Notes under the pieces: model-generated | The model's input: the letters and a program-made list of their open reading frames with translations, nothing else | What the model was told of the DNA's origin: nothing | Databases searched by the model: none | Shown: positions 24,521 to 34,739 of the stretch, piece after piece | Position numbering within the stretch: position 1 is the first letter of the stretch | Layout: each line of letters starts with the position of its first letter | NCBI RefSeq assembly: GCF_025024155.1 | Contig: NW_026251855.1 | Span: 1 to 38,407 of the forward strand | Source: Gamsiella multidivaricata | Taxonomy: Eukaryota; Mortierellomycota; Mortierellomycetes; Mortierellales; Mortierellaceae | Direction of reading: 5' to 3' | DNA length: 38,407 nt | Position numbers and translations under genes: made by a program

Positions 24521-24746
24521 AACAGCTGCATCTCCACTCTGCATTCGACACTCTTCTCATCATCTTGATCCCTCTCCTTTTAAATCCATCTTGGACTGAA
24601 CACTCGCACTTCCTTGTCTCGCTTCTTTTTGTCTGTACCCCAACGAAAAGGCACACCTTTGATTTTTTTTTGGAACACCTTTACCAACCCCACCTCTTCC
24701 CGCCGCCCTTCTCTCTCCCCCTCTGCACCCTCTCTCGGCACTCACA

Positions 24747-27700
24747 ATGGAGGTTTCTGCACCGTTTTTGCCCCAGTCCATAGCCACAATGATCTCGACT
24801 GTGAGCCTGGGCGCAAGAGTCTCCCTCCGGACAGCCGCCATCATAGTCGAGGCAAGTGTTTAGAACCCATCAAATAGATATTCAGGGCAAAGCAGGGCCA
24901 AAGTACTGAGTCTGAGATATGAGTAACCCTTTCAGGAATCACTCGCGCTCTCCATCTTCCGTCTTCGTATCTGGTACCTGGGTATCGACTCAGACCCTGC
25001 AGCAGCTTACCTGAGCGGGAATACAAATTTCACTAAACTAACGGACACTTTCTTCCATTACTCCGGCTTCAAAAAAATCATTCAGGCGCTGTTGGAGACA
25101 CTGCAGCATGGTACAAGTGCCACTCTTGGCATCAGTCGTAGATCACTGCTCGCTGCAGTATCGACCGCAAAGATTCTGAACGTCCTCAAGGGATCTGCAG
25201 GGCCAAAGTACGTCTCCTCGGAAATAAATTCTGCTGGTGCCACATCAACTCATCCGCTGACACCCCCTCTCCATCTGCCCTTCCTCCATACTATTTTGCT
25301 GACTTTTTTTTTTTACTTTGCGATCAATCGCGGAATAGCGATGCGTTTACGATGCTGTTGGACAAATACACATCGTTGGGCGTCTATGTTATCCATCATT
25401 CGTTTACTCTAGCAGAATTGTTCACCATCTCCGGTCTTCAGCTCGTCTCCAATACCTTGACAGCCGGTATTCGCGTAAGTTTTTTTTTTTTCTTTGTCGC
25501 GTCCTTCTTCGCATCCCACTATAACAGAAAGAGATCCTGAAAGGGAAATGACTATAGTATTGTTGTTGTTGTTTTTTTTTTTTTTTTTTGTTGGGGGATC
25601 TTCAATAGATGGGATACATTGGTCTGGGTAATAGAATGAAGCGAGCATGCCATCATTCAATAAGCACGACTTGTCTAGATAACGCATCTAATTCACACAC
25701 AACCATGTACATCAAATGGACAACAACCCACAACCTATGCGCCTGTGTGGGGCGGCTTTTCCTCAACAACGCCCTCCTTTCATTAGTTCCTTGCGTGCAT
25801 TGTATGAATGATGGAAATGTGACTCAGGAGCAACAGAAGAAGATAAAAAAAAAAGGATGGGAGTAAAATAGGGGGCTGGAAACACTAGGCCATTGTGGAT
25901 TCAGCTATCCGCCTACTCCACTACTTTTTTTTTCATTCTTTCTCGTGCTTTTCATCCGTCTGTCTTTAGTGCTAAGAGAGACGGAGTAACTGAAGGCGAT
26001 TTTCAGGGACAAGGTTTGGGCAACCCACTGAGCTTGTTTGTGCTGCGGTGGGCTATGTGTAAAATGCCCATCAACAAATGCATGTGCAACGGCATGGGCA
26101 CTAATGCTTCCTGCATGTCCTTGTCATTTTCATGGGATGACGGCACGAGACAACAGCAGACAAAGAGGGGGGCGGGGGCGGGAAATGTATTTTGAAGGAG
26201 GATACGCACGATAAACAAAAACAAACCGTCAGAATGACCATCCGTGTGAGCGGATTGAGGAAGTAGGAGGATGCGTGTCGACATATGATTTCCCTAGGAT
26301 GCAGATGTGGAATTAGAACGCGACTCTTGACACTAATCACTTTAACCATGCGGGCAATATACTTTTTTATAATTTATCTTAACTTGTGGGGGGAGGGGAA
26401 AGGTGGATTGGGGAAGGATCCCCTAGGGATTTATAATGCTCTCAGCATGTGCTTTTTACATCACCTGGGTGACATTACTAACATATCGACCCATTCAAAT
26501 ATGTTTACGCCATAATAGACTGCAGAGGAATCGGTACGGGTGGTGGATGGTCTATTTGGCTCGACGGAAACATCAAAAGCCCTTGCTGCAGTCGTAGGTC
26601 TCGTCAAGAAGGAAGTCTACGAAGACCAGGAGTTTGCCATCACCCAAGCAGGGAAGATGGCCGTCCTGGCCTCCATCACAAAAGCCATCACCGTCTTTGC
26701 ATGTCTTCAGGCCGCAACCCATAAACGCACTCAAAAGACCATCCGGGCCATGCTTGTCTACGAAGGTGTCGTCCTTGCAAAACCAAAGAAGATTACGGAT
26801 ATTGAACCGACACAACTGGCGACAATCGGAAGCACACACCAGGGTGATGGTGAAGACGAGGATGATTCTGGAGAGCTTCTGAAGAATCTCTCGAATGCGC
26901 TTGTTACGGATCCGGATGATGTTACCCAGGATATGACGACGACGCAGATTGAGAAGGTGTTGAGTGCTGATATTCTTCAGGTGACGACCACGACTACGTT
27001 GACGACTACGACGACACAGACATTTGTCAGACCAGGCGCGGACTTGTCAAAGCTCGGGAAGCCATTGCCACCGATCCAGCAACATGATAGAGATTCGTCT
27101 TCTTCGCCACTGCAGAGGCAGCAGCAGCACCATTACCCAACATCGATTGAAACTGCATCCAGCACAAGGGGAACCAGCTCGTCGATGGCGATCACCGCTC
27201 GGTCCAGGAGAGGCTCTGTGTCGTCCATTGCCTCGGTCGCGACCACTCTTACGCAGTATGCGACCACCTCCATCGTCGCTAACCCTCACGGCTCAGTCAA
27301 CGGCTCCTCTACCCGACACGGCTCATCGACTCCATCCGACACCACCGGTCCCTCTGAATCCCTCGCCGTGGAGGGCAGCCGTCAGGCCAACAATAATCTC
27401 CGGCTCATGTTTTCGACTGTGACCAAAAAGTTCAAGAAGAACCAGACTGTGCATGTGGGCGGAGAGACCGATGGTACGATTTTGACAAGGTCACAAGAAC
27501 GCGAGATCAGGACGAGTGAAGCTAGGAATTCAATGGATTGGTCCGAGGACGACACGGACTGGATCGAGGTCGAGAAGTCTTCGGAAACGATGTCGTCCAC
27601 GGAGATGAGCGCGATGCTTTCGTACGACGTGCCCCTGGAGAAAAAGAATGGCAATAAGCTTCTTGGACCCTCTGCGTTTGGACTCAAAAACGGAATCTCG

Positions 27701-29719
27701 AGCAAGAAGTTTGGGCGGTCCTTCTTCTCAAAGATGACGAAACAGTCATCGACTTTTGGAAAGAACAGCACCGAACGCAGGAGCTTGGATGGTTCCACTG
27801 GACCCCGGTTGACGATCACAGAGATGGATGAATCCCGAAGCGGTTCGGATAACTCTTTGCCGAGCCAGAACGTGGCCGCGACACCGACGACGAAGGGTGT
27901 GAAGATTAGCGATGATGACGACCATGAGGACTTGCGACCACCACCACCGCCGAAGGAACCAGCGGAACCAAACCCGGCGAATTTTCCGAGGGATCATCTC
28001 GTTCGCAACATCCAGCGGTTCATGAGATATGCATCAGCGAGTTATGGACACAACTTTATGAGGATCCTCGGCATTGGAACCATTGGCGATGCAGTCTACT
28101 CACCCTATGGAGATCACCCGAACCATCATGCGTTTGCGACCCATACATCAACGCCATTGGACTCCATCCTGCTCTCGTCTTTCACGGATCCGGGCACGAA
28201 GGGCAGCTTCCATGCACCGAAGATGCACTCGCTTGTACATTACATTAACCTCGACCACGGCGCCCAGTGTGTGGTGCTGACCTGTCGCGGGACGCTTGGC
28301 CTGTCAGATGTGCTGACGGATCTCTGTGCACACTATGATGACCTGGTCCTGCCAACACTCCAGTCCAACGGCAAGCGTGGGGAGCATTACGCTCCACCAA
28401 AGTATAAGGTTCACTCGGGGATGTATGCTTCCGCAAGACTGCTCTCGCTGGAGACGTCGAAGGTTTTCAGGACGATCAAGAAGGCGCTGGAGGATTATCC
28501 GGATTATGGTCTGGTGCTGTGTGGACATTCCCTTGGTGGTGGTGTGGCGGCGATTCTGTCGTTGCTCTGGTCGATGAAGAGCGAGGAGTTTGAGGCTTAC
28601 GTCGAGGAAGAGGAGGGATCGAGCGATGAGGACGAGGATAAGCCAATTACGGCAAAGGCGCATGGAGGTCAACGTCCCAGAAAACGTATTATTTACCCAG
28701 AGATCACGACTCCGTTTGTCACCTCACCGGGATCGGCATTGTCTGCTGGACGACCGATTCATTGCTACGCCTATGGACCGCCTTGTGTGATGTCGCTCCC
28801 CTTGTCAAAGTATTGTCAGGGACTGATCACGACCGTCGTCCATCAATATGACCTTGTGCCGACCCTGAGCTTGGGACTTTTGAAGGATTTCAAGAACGTG
28901 GCGACGACGTTGCATGAGGAAGGACAAGTGGTCGAAGACATTGTGAAGCGACTGATCATCGGTGCGTCGTCAAATAAGCCAAACGCTGAGCGACAGGAAG
29001 CCGCGTCCAAGGTCGAATCGACTACGTACACATCCTCCGCAGGGCCGACACCGCCCCCGTCTCCGCCCAAGAAGGATCATCTCCCAGAAACCCCGAAGCG
29101 GTCGCAGAGCATGCCTATGTATTCGGAGTACGATCGGTGGCAGCTTCAGGAGGCCGAGGACCAGGACTGGTCGTGGTCGCTGATCAAGACGATGCGCGCG
29201 GATATGGGTTCCGATAAGTTGTATCCGCCCTCACCGGTGTATCTGTTGGAATCGACCGCGACGACGGTTGTAGGGGAGGTGTCGTCGACGCTGGCGATGA
29301 TGGCTTCGGCTGCGACGTCGGTGGCATCGCAGTCATCAGCAGGGACAGGAGGAGGAGCGAGTTCGGTGCCGCTGGGCAAGTCTTTCTCGGCTTCTGCGGC
29401 GGTTTCGGCAGCTGGTGCCGCGGCGGTTTCGGCAGCTGGTGCCGCGGCGGCTTCATTGGCGAACGGGTTCCGACCGAGCTCACCATTTGGACGCAGTTCG
29501 ATCCCTACAACGGAAGCGGGAACAAAGCAGAAACTGGCGCTGGCAGAGGTGCCAAAGACGGCGTACAAGATTTCGATGCGGCGATTTGACCATGTGGAGG
29601 ATCGGTTTGGGGAGCTGCAGTTCGCGAGGTCGATGTTCACGGATCATAATCCGGCAAATTATGAAATCTGTGTGGAGCGACTCTGCCATGCGGTTTTCCC
29701 GCCCGAGGAGCACCTTTAG
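24747..29719 (+). CDS. Class 3 lipase, diacylglycerol-lipase-like, long form
   Basis: Predicted serine hydrolase of diacylglycerol or related lipids. Four exons: 24747-24851, 24936-25207, 25339-25474 and 26519-29719, giving 3714 nt (1237 residues), in phase. Exon 1 starts MEVSAPFLPQSIATMISTVS. The N-terminal 300 residues include LRIWYLGIDSDPAAAYLSG and a helical part ending with KEVYEDQEFAI. The middle is low-complexity Ser/Thr. The catalytic domain begins near residue 660 (RFMRYASASYGHNFMRILGI), with CVVLTCRGTLGLSDVLTDL, then the nucleophile elbow GHSLGGG (Ser about 842), and a strand with YGPPCVMSL followed by HQYDLVPTLSLG, which probably holds the catalytic Asp. The C-terminal RRFDHVEDRFGELQFARSMF closes the family domain. 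The catalytic domain is split by an acidic loop (about 870-890). Intron 1 uses a GC donor, and intron 3 is 1044 bp. Confidence 0.88.
25475..26518 (+). other. 1044-bp intron of the lipase gene
   Basis: Runs from GTAAGT after ...TAGIR to the TAG before TAEESVRVVDG. Other introns in this window are mostly 70-150 bp. It contains long T and A runs and G-rich stretches (about 26168-26183 and 26386-26410). Around 26285-26350, on the minus strand, is a weak tRNA-like pattern. No additional exon is required by frame. Confidence 0.65.
29398..29445 (+). repeat. 24-bp in-frame tandem duplication in the lipase
   Basis: GGCGGTTTCGGCAGCTGGTGCCGC occurs twice with no mismatch, giving a repeated Ala-rich octapeptide (AAVSAAGA) in the C-terminal linker. 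It is in frame, so the coding sequence is kept. Confidence 0.9.
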
Positions 29720-29914
29720 AGGAAGCGAAGGCCAGCCCGTACAAGTTTCGCGCCGGCAGTGAAAAATAAAGATGCATCAATATCGGATTATTCGTAGAGC
29801 ATTGAGCTTCTGAACTTAAAAATGGAATAACCCATTATACATACTTGGCAACCAGGATTGTGGGACAATCCATTTGACAACCCCCCTAGTTTAACAGTCC
29901 CATTCTGTTGATTT
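29720..29914. terminator. Convergent gap with AATAAA after the lipase
   Basis: AATAAA at 29765-29770 lies about 46 bp after the lipase stop. The rest is AT-rich with no gene seen. Confidence 0.5.
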
Positions 29915-30243
29915 TTATTCCTTGGCAATCCATGCGCGTTGCCCAATAGCGCGTCGCGTTTTCATGGGCTTAGCGACCCATCCTCGTGTTCTGCTGTGTA
30001 TAGATGGATAGCCCTCAAGCGCATCAAGATCCGGTATGTGCCTTATGTGTTGGGACGGAGTGTAGAGGTGCAGTTCCAGCTGTGTGGATGAGAAGTGCCA
30101 GACTATATCAGCGTGTACAGTGTATGATTCCAAGCAAGCGTAATTTATTGAGCTAATCTACATAGCAAGCCTTTAAAAGACTACGGAGAATATTACCTCA
30201 AATGTGCTTTAAGGCTTTCGGGGACCATGTATCTCATGTTCAT
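29915..30243 (-). CDS. Candidate two-exon small protein, unknown function
   Basis: Exon 1 (30243-30197) reads MNMRYMVPESLKAHL, then GTAATA. A 44-nt intron ends in GATTAG, and exon 2 (30152-29915) reads SINYACLESYTVHADIVWHF, then PSQHIRHIPDLDALEGYP and ends with RAIGQRAWIAKE. The total is 285 nt (94 residues), in phase. The intron is short for this genome, which lowers confidence. The protein is basic near its C-terminus with no clear domain. It might be a small conserved fungal protein, or a remnant of a larger gene. Confidence 0.4.
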
Positions 30244-30475
30244 GTGAGTCTGTTAAAAAAAAAAAAAAAAAAAAAACTCTTAGGCGCAGTACTTTGGGCC
30301 TGTCCTATTCAATAAGGAAATTCTCATGGGGAAGAGATCATGCACTGCTTAGCACAGCTGTCAATTCATAAACTCATAAGAATATCAACTTTATTCTTTG
30401 CTGTTTTTAGACTCCTCTTTTCCCCCCACTACCCTCACTCCTACAACATCACTGTTCATGATCACACTCGGCCTC
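30244..30475. other. Short intergenic stretch with poly-A run
   Basis: Contains a run of about 22 A near 30255-30276, which could be a retro-insertion tail. No gene is supported. Confidence 0.4.
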
Positions 30476-31688
30476 CTAATGGTCTTGCTGGTCTTGGTCC
30501 GCCACCTCACCCATGGTGTTCTCAATGATGGTGGCCTTAATTTCATGTCCCTCGTCGCTGTCAGCCGGCAGCATCTGAGAGTCGATGGACGGGGAAGGAG
30601 TGTCTCGAGTGCAGGCACAGTAAACCGAGCTAACGCTTGATAAACATGGTACGGCGAATGGTGCTCCTTCATCTAATATTACAACAATAGTACAATAGCG
30701 TTAGAAGATGTCGAAAATGCAGGTAGGATGTTGAAGAGATCTATTACGGCTGGCGCTGTGTGCTTACCCTGTGATGATGTGCGAAAAACTGGCGGACTGG
30801 AAGCTGAGATCTCTGTGTTCCTGGCGGGACGCACATCATGTCCCATGCTTCTCAGAATCTGAGTGCAAGAGGAAGACACATCGTTCAAAGCTTCGACCAT
30901 ATTCGCCATTGCATTATCATTGTAATAGAACCGATTGGTGGTCTTCTGCACGTTCTTGACTCGCTCTGATAAAGATACGACCCTCTCGTCCAAATGCTTC
31001 ACCATATTGGCTGTCGCTATTACCGATGCTTCCGTTCTCTTGACTTGTCCATTCAGACCGTTTGCGAAATGAATGAACTTTTCGTCCATCCCTTGCAGTC
31101 GCTTCTAATGGCGGTCAAGTTTTCAGATATCATTTCTCTGAAAGCCGAGGGGACCGCAACTTGCGCGTTATCTTGCGGAAGGATGGCGGCGGTAGTGACC
31201 GGTGGATGGCTAGGATGGACGTATGGGTGATACCTAGCGTTTGCTCCACTGGCTGCTGCTGCTGCTGAAGCTGTTGTTGCTGTTGCTGTTGTGTCTGCAA
31301 TGGTGTTGCCAGTTGGATCTATGCGCGTGGAGCGACGTGAGGAACCTGAAGGACCCGAAGGATCGGAAGAACTGTCGAATAACCAAGGATATTTTCGCTG
31401 GTAGTCCTACAGGACGAATTTGCACTCACGAAAGTGCGCTCGTGGGTTCGAGATGAGGATTGACTTGTAGGGGCATTCATCACTGGTGCACACATAATAC
31501 ATATCATACGTGGGGTCTCTCTCCACATCAACCATGATGTGGGTCGAAGGGTTCACAAATGGGACCTTTAAGGTGGCATGATAGCGTAGCTTGCGATCGG
31601 CGGTCTGTTTCTCTGTAGGAAGGGAGCAGTTCTTTGGATGTGTGAGCGCAGGTGAGTGGCAGGTTTTTCTGCCTGCATACATGGTCAA
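30476..31688 (-). pseudogene. Recently inactivated gene, coiled-coil protein of unknown family
   Basis: From ATG 31688 the frame reads MTMYAGRKTCHSPALTHPKN, then YYVCTSDECPYKSIL with two cysteines and FRECKF, and meets TAG at 31409-31407. The same frame goes on past the TAG without a break: DYQRKYPWLFDSSSDPSG, then an Ala/Thr run from a CAG-type repeat, then AFREMISENLTAIRSDCKG. There one base is missing (about 31090), and the next frame continues MDEKFIHFANGLNGQVKR with a heptad-like coiled coil to PPVFRTSSQ. A GTAAGC...TTAG intron (about 30768-30682) then joins in phase to DEGAPFAVPCLSSV and a stop at 30476. One nonsense and one frameshift in an otherwise open frame of about 400 codons point to recent loss. 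Alternatives are readthrough or assembly error. Confidence 0.65.
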
Positions 31689-31730
31689 AGTGAACGTCTC
31701 TAGCGGCTCTATTTATCATCTTTTTTTTGC

Positions 31731-31761
31731 GGGGGTTACGGGGGTTAGGGGGTTACAGGGG
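31731..31761 (+). promoter_or_regulatory. G-quadruplex motif with telomere-like spacers
   Basis: Four G-runs (5, 5, 5 and 4) are separated by TTAC, TTA and TTACA, starting 43 bp upstream of the start of the 30.5-31.7 kb pseudogene. The spacers resemble a degenerate TTAGGG telomere repeat. Confidence 0.75.
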
Positions 31762-32546
31762 TCCTAGAAGGTTTAACTGCTTGCATGCGTGGTCAAAGTT
31801 CTAGATGTGTAACATCCACGATTTTTTCAAAATGTGACGGCAGAGCATTGTAGCTGGCGCGTATCGAACAATGATCCATGCTAGGCGATCAATGCAATGT
31901 CCCTGCTTCGCTCTAATCGTAATCATCGGGAGTGCTAACCTACGTTGCAGCGAGGTTTGCTCTTCCATGCTGTTTGTTTAGTTGCCTTGATCCGTGCCAA
32001 CAGCTGTACAACATTATTTTTGGACTCTCCTGCAAAGGCAAACTTTAGTCACTGTCTCAAGAGTTGGGCCCAAGAGTTGGTCTTGCTCCCATTAACATCT
32101 GGTCTCTATAAATGGTGCTCTTATTGTATGCCCTTCTCTGCATGCCTGCAAAAGGTTTATGTCCGGCTCAGTACACAATGGTGTCATCGGTGCTTCGCCC
32201 ATTTCCTGCAACATTCCAGAACATTGTTGGTATCGACCCGGCCAGTATATAAACCCTATCTACACATAGAACTAGATAGCAGCATTCACACGAAAAAGGT
32301 CCTCCTTTCCCTCTAGATCGACTCTCTCCGGATACCGTCGTTTACGATGCCCTAGCAGCGTTAGTTGGTGTCACAGGACTATACCCCAGGGAGCCCTAAC
32401 GAGATTAAGCATCGGATCACAGAACCTGCAACAGCAGAGGAGTCAAGGGGTCAAGGGCAGTGGTCAAGTAGAGACGCGTAGAAATGAATGCTGTTTAACG
32501 ATCTAATTCATAGTCTACAGATTGAAAAAGCGCAAAGGAAGACCGC
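31762..32546. other. Gene-poor stretch before the first MULE remnant
   Basis: No supported gene. A frame at 31945-32316 lacks family features. The region may be part of an old transposon. Confidence 0.45.
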
Positions 32547-33184
32547 TTGAAAGCTTCCTTAGATGTCCTGCGCTCTACCATTGGTGAGCGCAACATACAA
32601 TGCATTTTCGCTGTCAACTACAAATTGGATATTCATCAGAAACGCCAACAGAATGTTCTACTTTTCCGGGATGGCTCGTATCTCTCTATACATGTTTTCT
32701 GCTGCAAAACTTGGCATCGTGTGCCGACACTGTTTTAAAGTGATGGAACTTGACAAAAGATGCAAATATCACATCGGATTAACCTTGATGTCAGTTCTGA
32801 GCGGTTTTGCGTCGCCAAGATATACCAGAGGTATAGGAATGCCAGCATGCCCCCTGACACCTTCATGGGTACATGGGAGACACCACGAAGGCTTTCCCAG
32901 CCTTTACAGTGCCCGGGTGGTCTGATGAACACGAGATATCGAGGAAACGCCGCTACGGGGAAATATCAGGGATGATGAAGAAGCTTTTGGATGTAGTCAA
33001 CTCAAAGCCGGAGCAGCTCGAACTGGTGAAAGAAACAATTTCCAAGGCCATCGTCAAAGGGAGAGGGACTTTTAAAATTATGAATCCTGTTGAGATGAAG
33101 GCCAAGAGCAGACCGAAGCAGACGCGTATCAGGAGCAGTGTTGAGACTCAGAAGCGTCTCGGTCGCAACACTCGAAGTTCTTAA
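32547..33184 (+). pseudogene. MULE/FAR1-like transposase remnant 1 (SWIM zinc finger and C-terminal tail)
   Basis: Two frames are needed. The first reads NIQCIFAVNYKLDIHQKRQQ to SYLSIHVFCCK. After a shift near 32700 the next reads LGIVCRHCFKVMELDKRCKY. A third reads RRYGEISGMMKKLLDVVNSK, then PVEMKAKSRPKQTRIRSSVE and stops at 33184. The C-x-C...C-R-H-x-x pattern is the SWIM finger of MULE and FAR1/FHY3-type proteins, and the RPK-x-x-RI/RS tail is the usual C-terminus. The catalytic core is missing, so it is a fragment, with frame breaks that rule out function. Confidence 0.7.
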
Positions 33185-33629
33185 ATAAGATAACCATTGC
33201 CCTCTTAAAGTATACGTCAAGGGCAGACAAAGGATCCAGACAAGAGCACTAGGTACAAGGATAATGGCTTATTGTAGACTGGATTCGTGGGCTGTATGGT
33301 TATACGAGGTTCTAATAACTCTAAAAGTTCGACAAGATTGTGCGATACGGCGGCATAGTATCAGGTCGGCGTACGAGGGTGGTTGGGCTGCCCGTGACAT
33401 TAGACAACCGTCTGTGAAAGCTTTGAAACAGGTAGTGCTGTCTGCAGCCCTCATCGCGCCCGACCCTCAATAAACAAACGAGCAAGGCTCACACGCTAGC
33501 AAAGCACCTGGTATTAGCCATTTTATTTCAAGGGCCAGGGGAAATGGGAGTGGTCCAACAAAGACAGCTTGTACAGCTGCGTGTGGTCACCCTGCGAAAT
33601 TTACTCCAGTGCTATTTGCCAACGGGTTG

Positions 33630-33834
33630 CAAATTATTTATTCACCGACCGGTCGAAAATGCTTATTTGCCGACCCCTACCTACCATATGTAGATGTGTG
33701 ATTATTCGTCGACCCCTCTGCTATTTGCCGACCCTTACTTCCTTGGCTGCATACAAAAGTTATATATCGCCCGATCGACTTGTTATACCCCCTCTTGTCT
33801 ATTGTCGCCCCATCAACTAGTCACATGGATCCCT
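33630..33834 (+). repeat. Left terminal inverted repeat of the MULE-like element, with subrepeats
   Basis: Contains several versions of TATTTGCCGACCC (near 33653, 33704 and 33720), possible binding sites for the transposase. It is the partner of 34341-34518. Confidence 0.7.
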
Positions 33835-33879
33835 ATCTATTCATTGCAGCAAGGGGGGTGCGACCGAGTGCGGCTAAGC

Positions 33880-34133
33880 TACCCATGGCTAGATTTTATG
33901 GCGGAATCACGGGTAAAGCCAAACACTTAGCGAGCCAGTCATTAGATGACCCGGGGATGTGCATGGCGGCGCTGAAGATGTTGAACAAGGCCATTAATGA
34001 AAAAATGGGTCTATTTGCCATTGAAGACCCAATGACCGCAATTACAAAGGGAAGGACCAAGGGAAAGCGACTCAAGAGCAGCATGGAGCAGCCCAGTAAA
34101 CGTAAAAAGCCGAGGACGACCTCGACATATTAA
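33880..34133 (+). pseudogene. MULE/FAR1-like transposase remnant 2 inside the short element
   Basis: The frame reads MARFYGGITGKAKHLASQSL, then DPMTAITKGRTKGKRLKSSM and ends with basic KRKKPRTTSTY at 34133. It matches only the C-terminal tail of the family (compare the tails at 33184 and near 34850). No SWIM finger or catalytic domain is present. Confidence 0.65.
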
Positions 34134-34340
34134 AAACTTAAATAAGATCAAAAAAATAAAAAGACCTCGCGCGCGCAAGATCCTAGCTCTGGTTGATATA
34201 TAGGAGATCAATATGGAGTCAATGTAATGGGGTGAATCTCGTTGTTCATTTGTAAGATAAAAAAAAGGCCATTTTAGATGGCACCGGGTGACAAACAGGC
34301 AAGGAGCAATATAACAAGTTGATGAGGTAGCAAGCAGCCG

Positions 34341-34518
34341 GGGATCCATATGTCTAGTTGGTGGGGCGGCGATAGACAAGAAGGGTATGACGAGTCGATC
34401 GGGCGACATATAACTTTTGTATGCAGCCAAGGAAGTAAGGGTCGGCAAATAGCAGAGGGATCGACGAATAATCACACATCTACATATGGTAGGTAGGGGT
34501 TGGCGAATAAATAATTTG
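34341..34518 (-). repeat. Right terminal inverted repeat of the MULE-like element
   Basis: Reverse complement of 33630-33834, with a few substitutions and without a 25-bp part of the left copy. Confidence 0.7.
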
Positions 34519-34536
34519 AATAAAAAAAGGAAGAAT

Positions 34537-34705
34537 ATAATCTCACCCCCCCGTAAGATTTTATTCTCGCACCCCCCGTGAGATTATCCCCCGTTTTGTC
34601 ATCTCACAGGGGTGTAAGCGGGTTATTCTTACACCCCGGTAAGAATAATTCGAGCTTTTTTTTTTCACGGGGAGGTGAGCGCCATATTCTCACGGGGGTA
34701 GTCTG
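34537..34705. repeat. Cluster of short palindromes with C/G runs
   Basis: Two perfect 10-bp inverted repeats are visible. ATAATCTCAC at 34537-34546 pairs with 34578-34587, and TTATTCTTAC at 34623-34632 pairs with 34639-34648 around a 6-base loop (ACCCCG). Variants with CCCCCC or GGGGG runs recur to 34705. It may be the end of another element. Confidence 0.65.
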
Positions 34706-34739
34706 TAGGGCCTCGTTTAAAAAAAAAAAAATTACTCGT

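Larger units (their letters stand above)
23872..24746. promoter_or_regulatory. Divergent promoter region of VPS4 and the class 3 lipase
   Basis: An 875-bp intergenic stretch between two start codons. It holds a G-quadruplex motif near the VPS4 side (23979-23998) and a long CT-rich tract near the lipase side (24418-24520). No gene is supported within it. Confidence 0.6.
33630..34518. mobile_element. Short MULE-like element with long terminal inverted repeats
   Basis: About 205 bp at 33630-33834 is matched in reverse complement by about 178 bp at 34341-34518. Both ends begin CAAATTATTTATTC and share CCTACCTACCATATGTAGAT, GCTATTTGCCGACCC and TTCCTTGGCTGCATACAAAA. The left copy has about 25 bp more near its outer end. 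Between them is a fragment of a transposase C-terminus. Long inverted repeats flanking MULE-derived sequence fit a non-autonomous deletion derivative. I could not define a target-site duplication. Confidence 0.75.

Noticed and set aside
26285..26350. tRNA-like sequence on the minus strand within the lipase intron
   Set aside because: Only weak A- and B-box likeness; no T-stem or acceptor pairing can be drawn.
29146..29640. 164-codon minus-strand frame opposite the lipase C-terminus
   Set aside because: Alanine-rich shadow of the GC-rich coding strand.
31945..32316. 123-codon plus-strand frame before MULE remnant 1
   Set aside because: High Leu/Cys/Ser content with no recognisable domain. 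It is probably chance or old repeat sequence.
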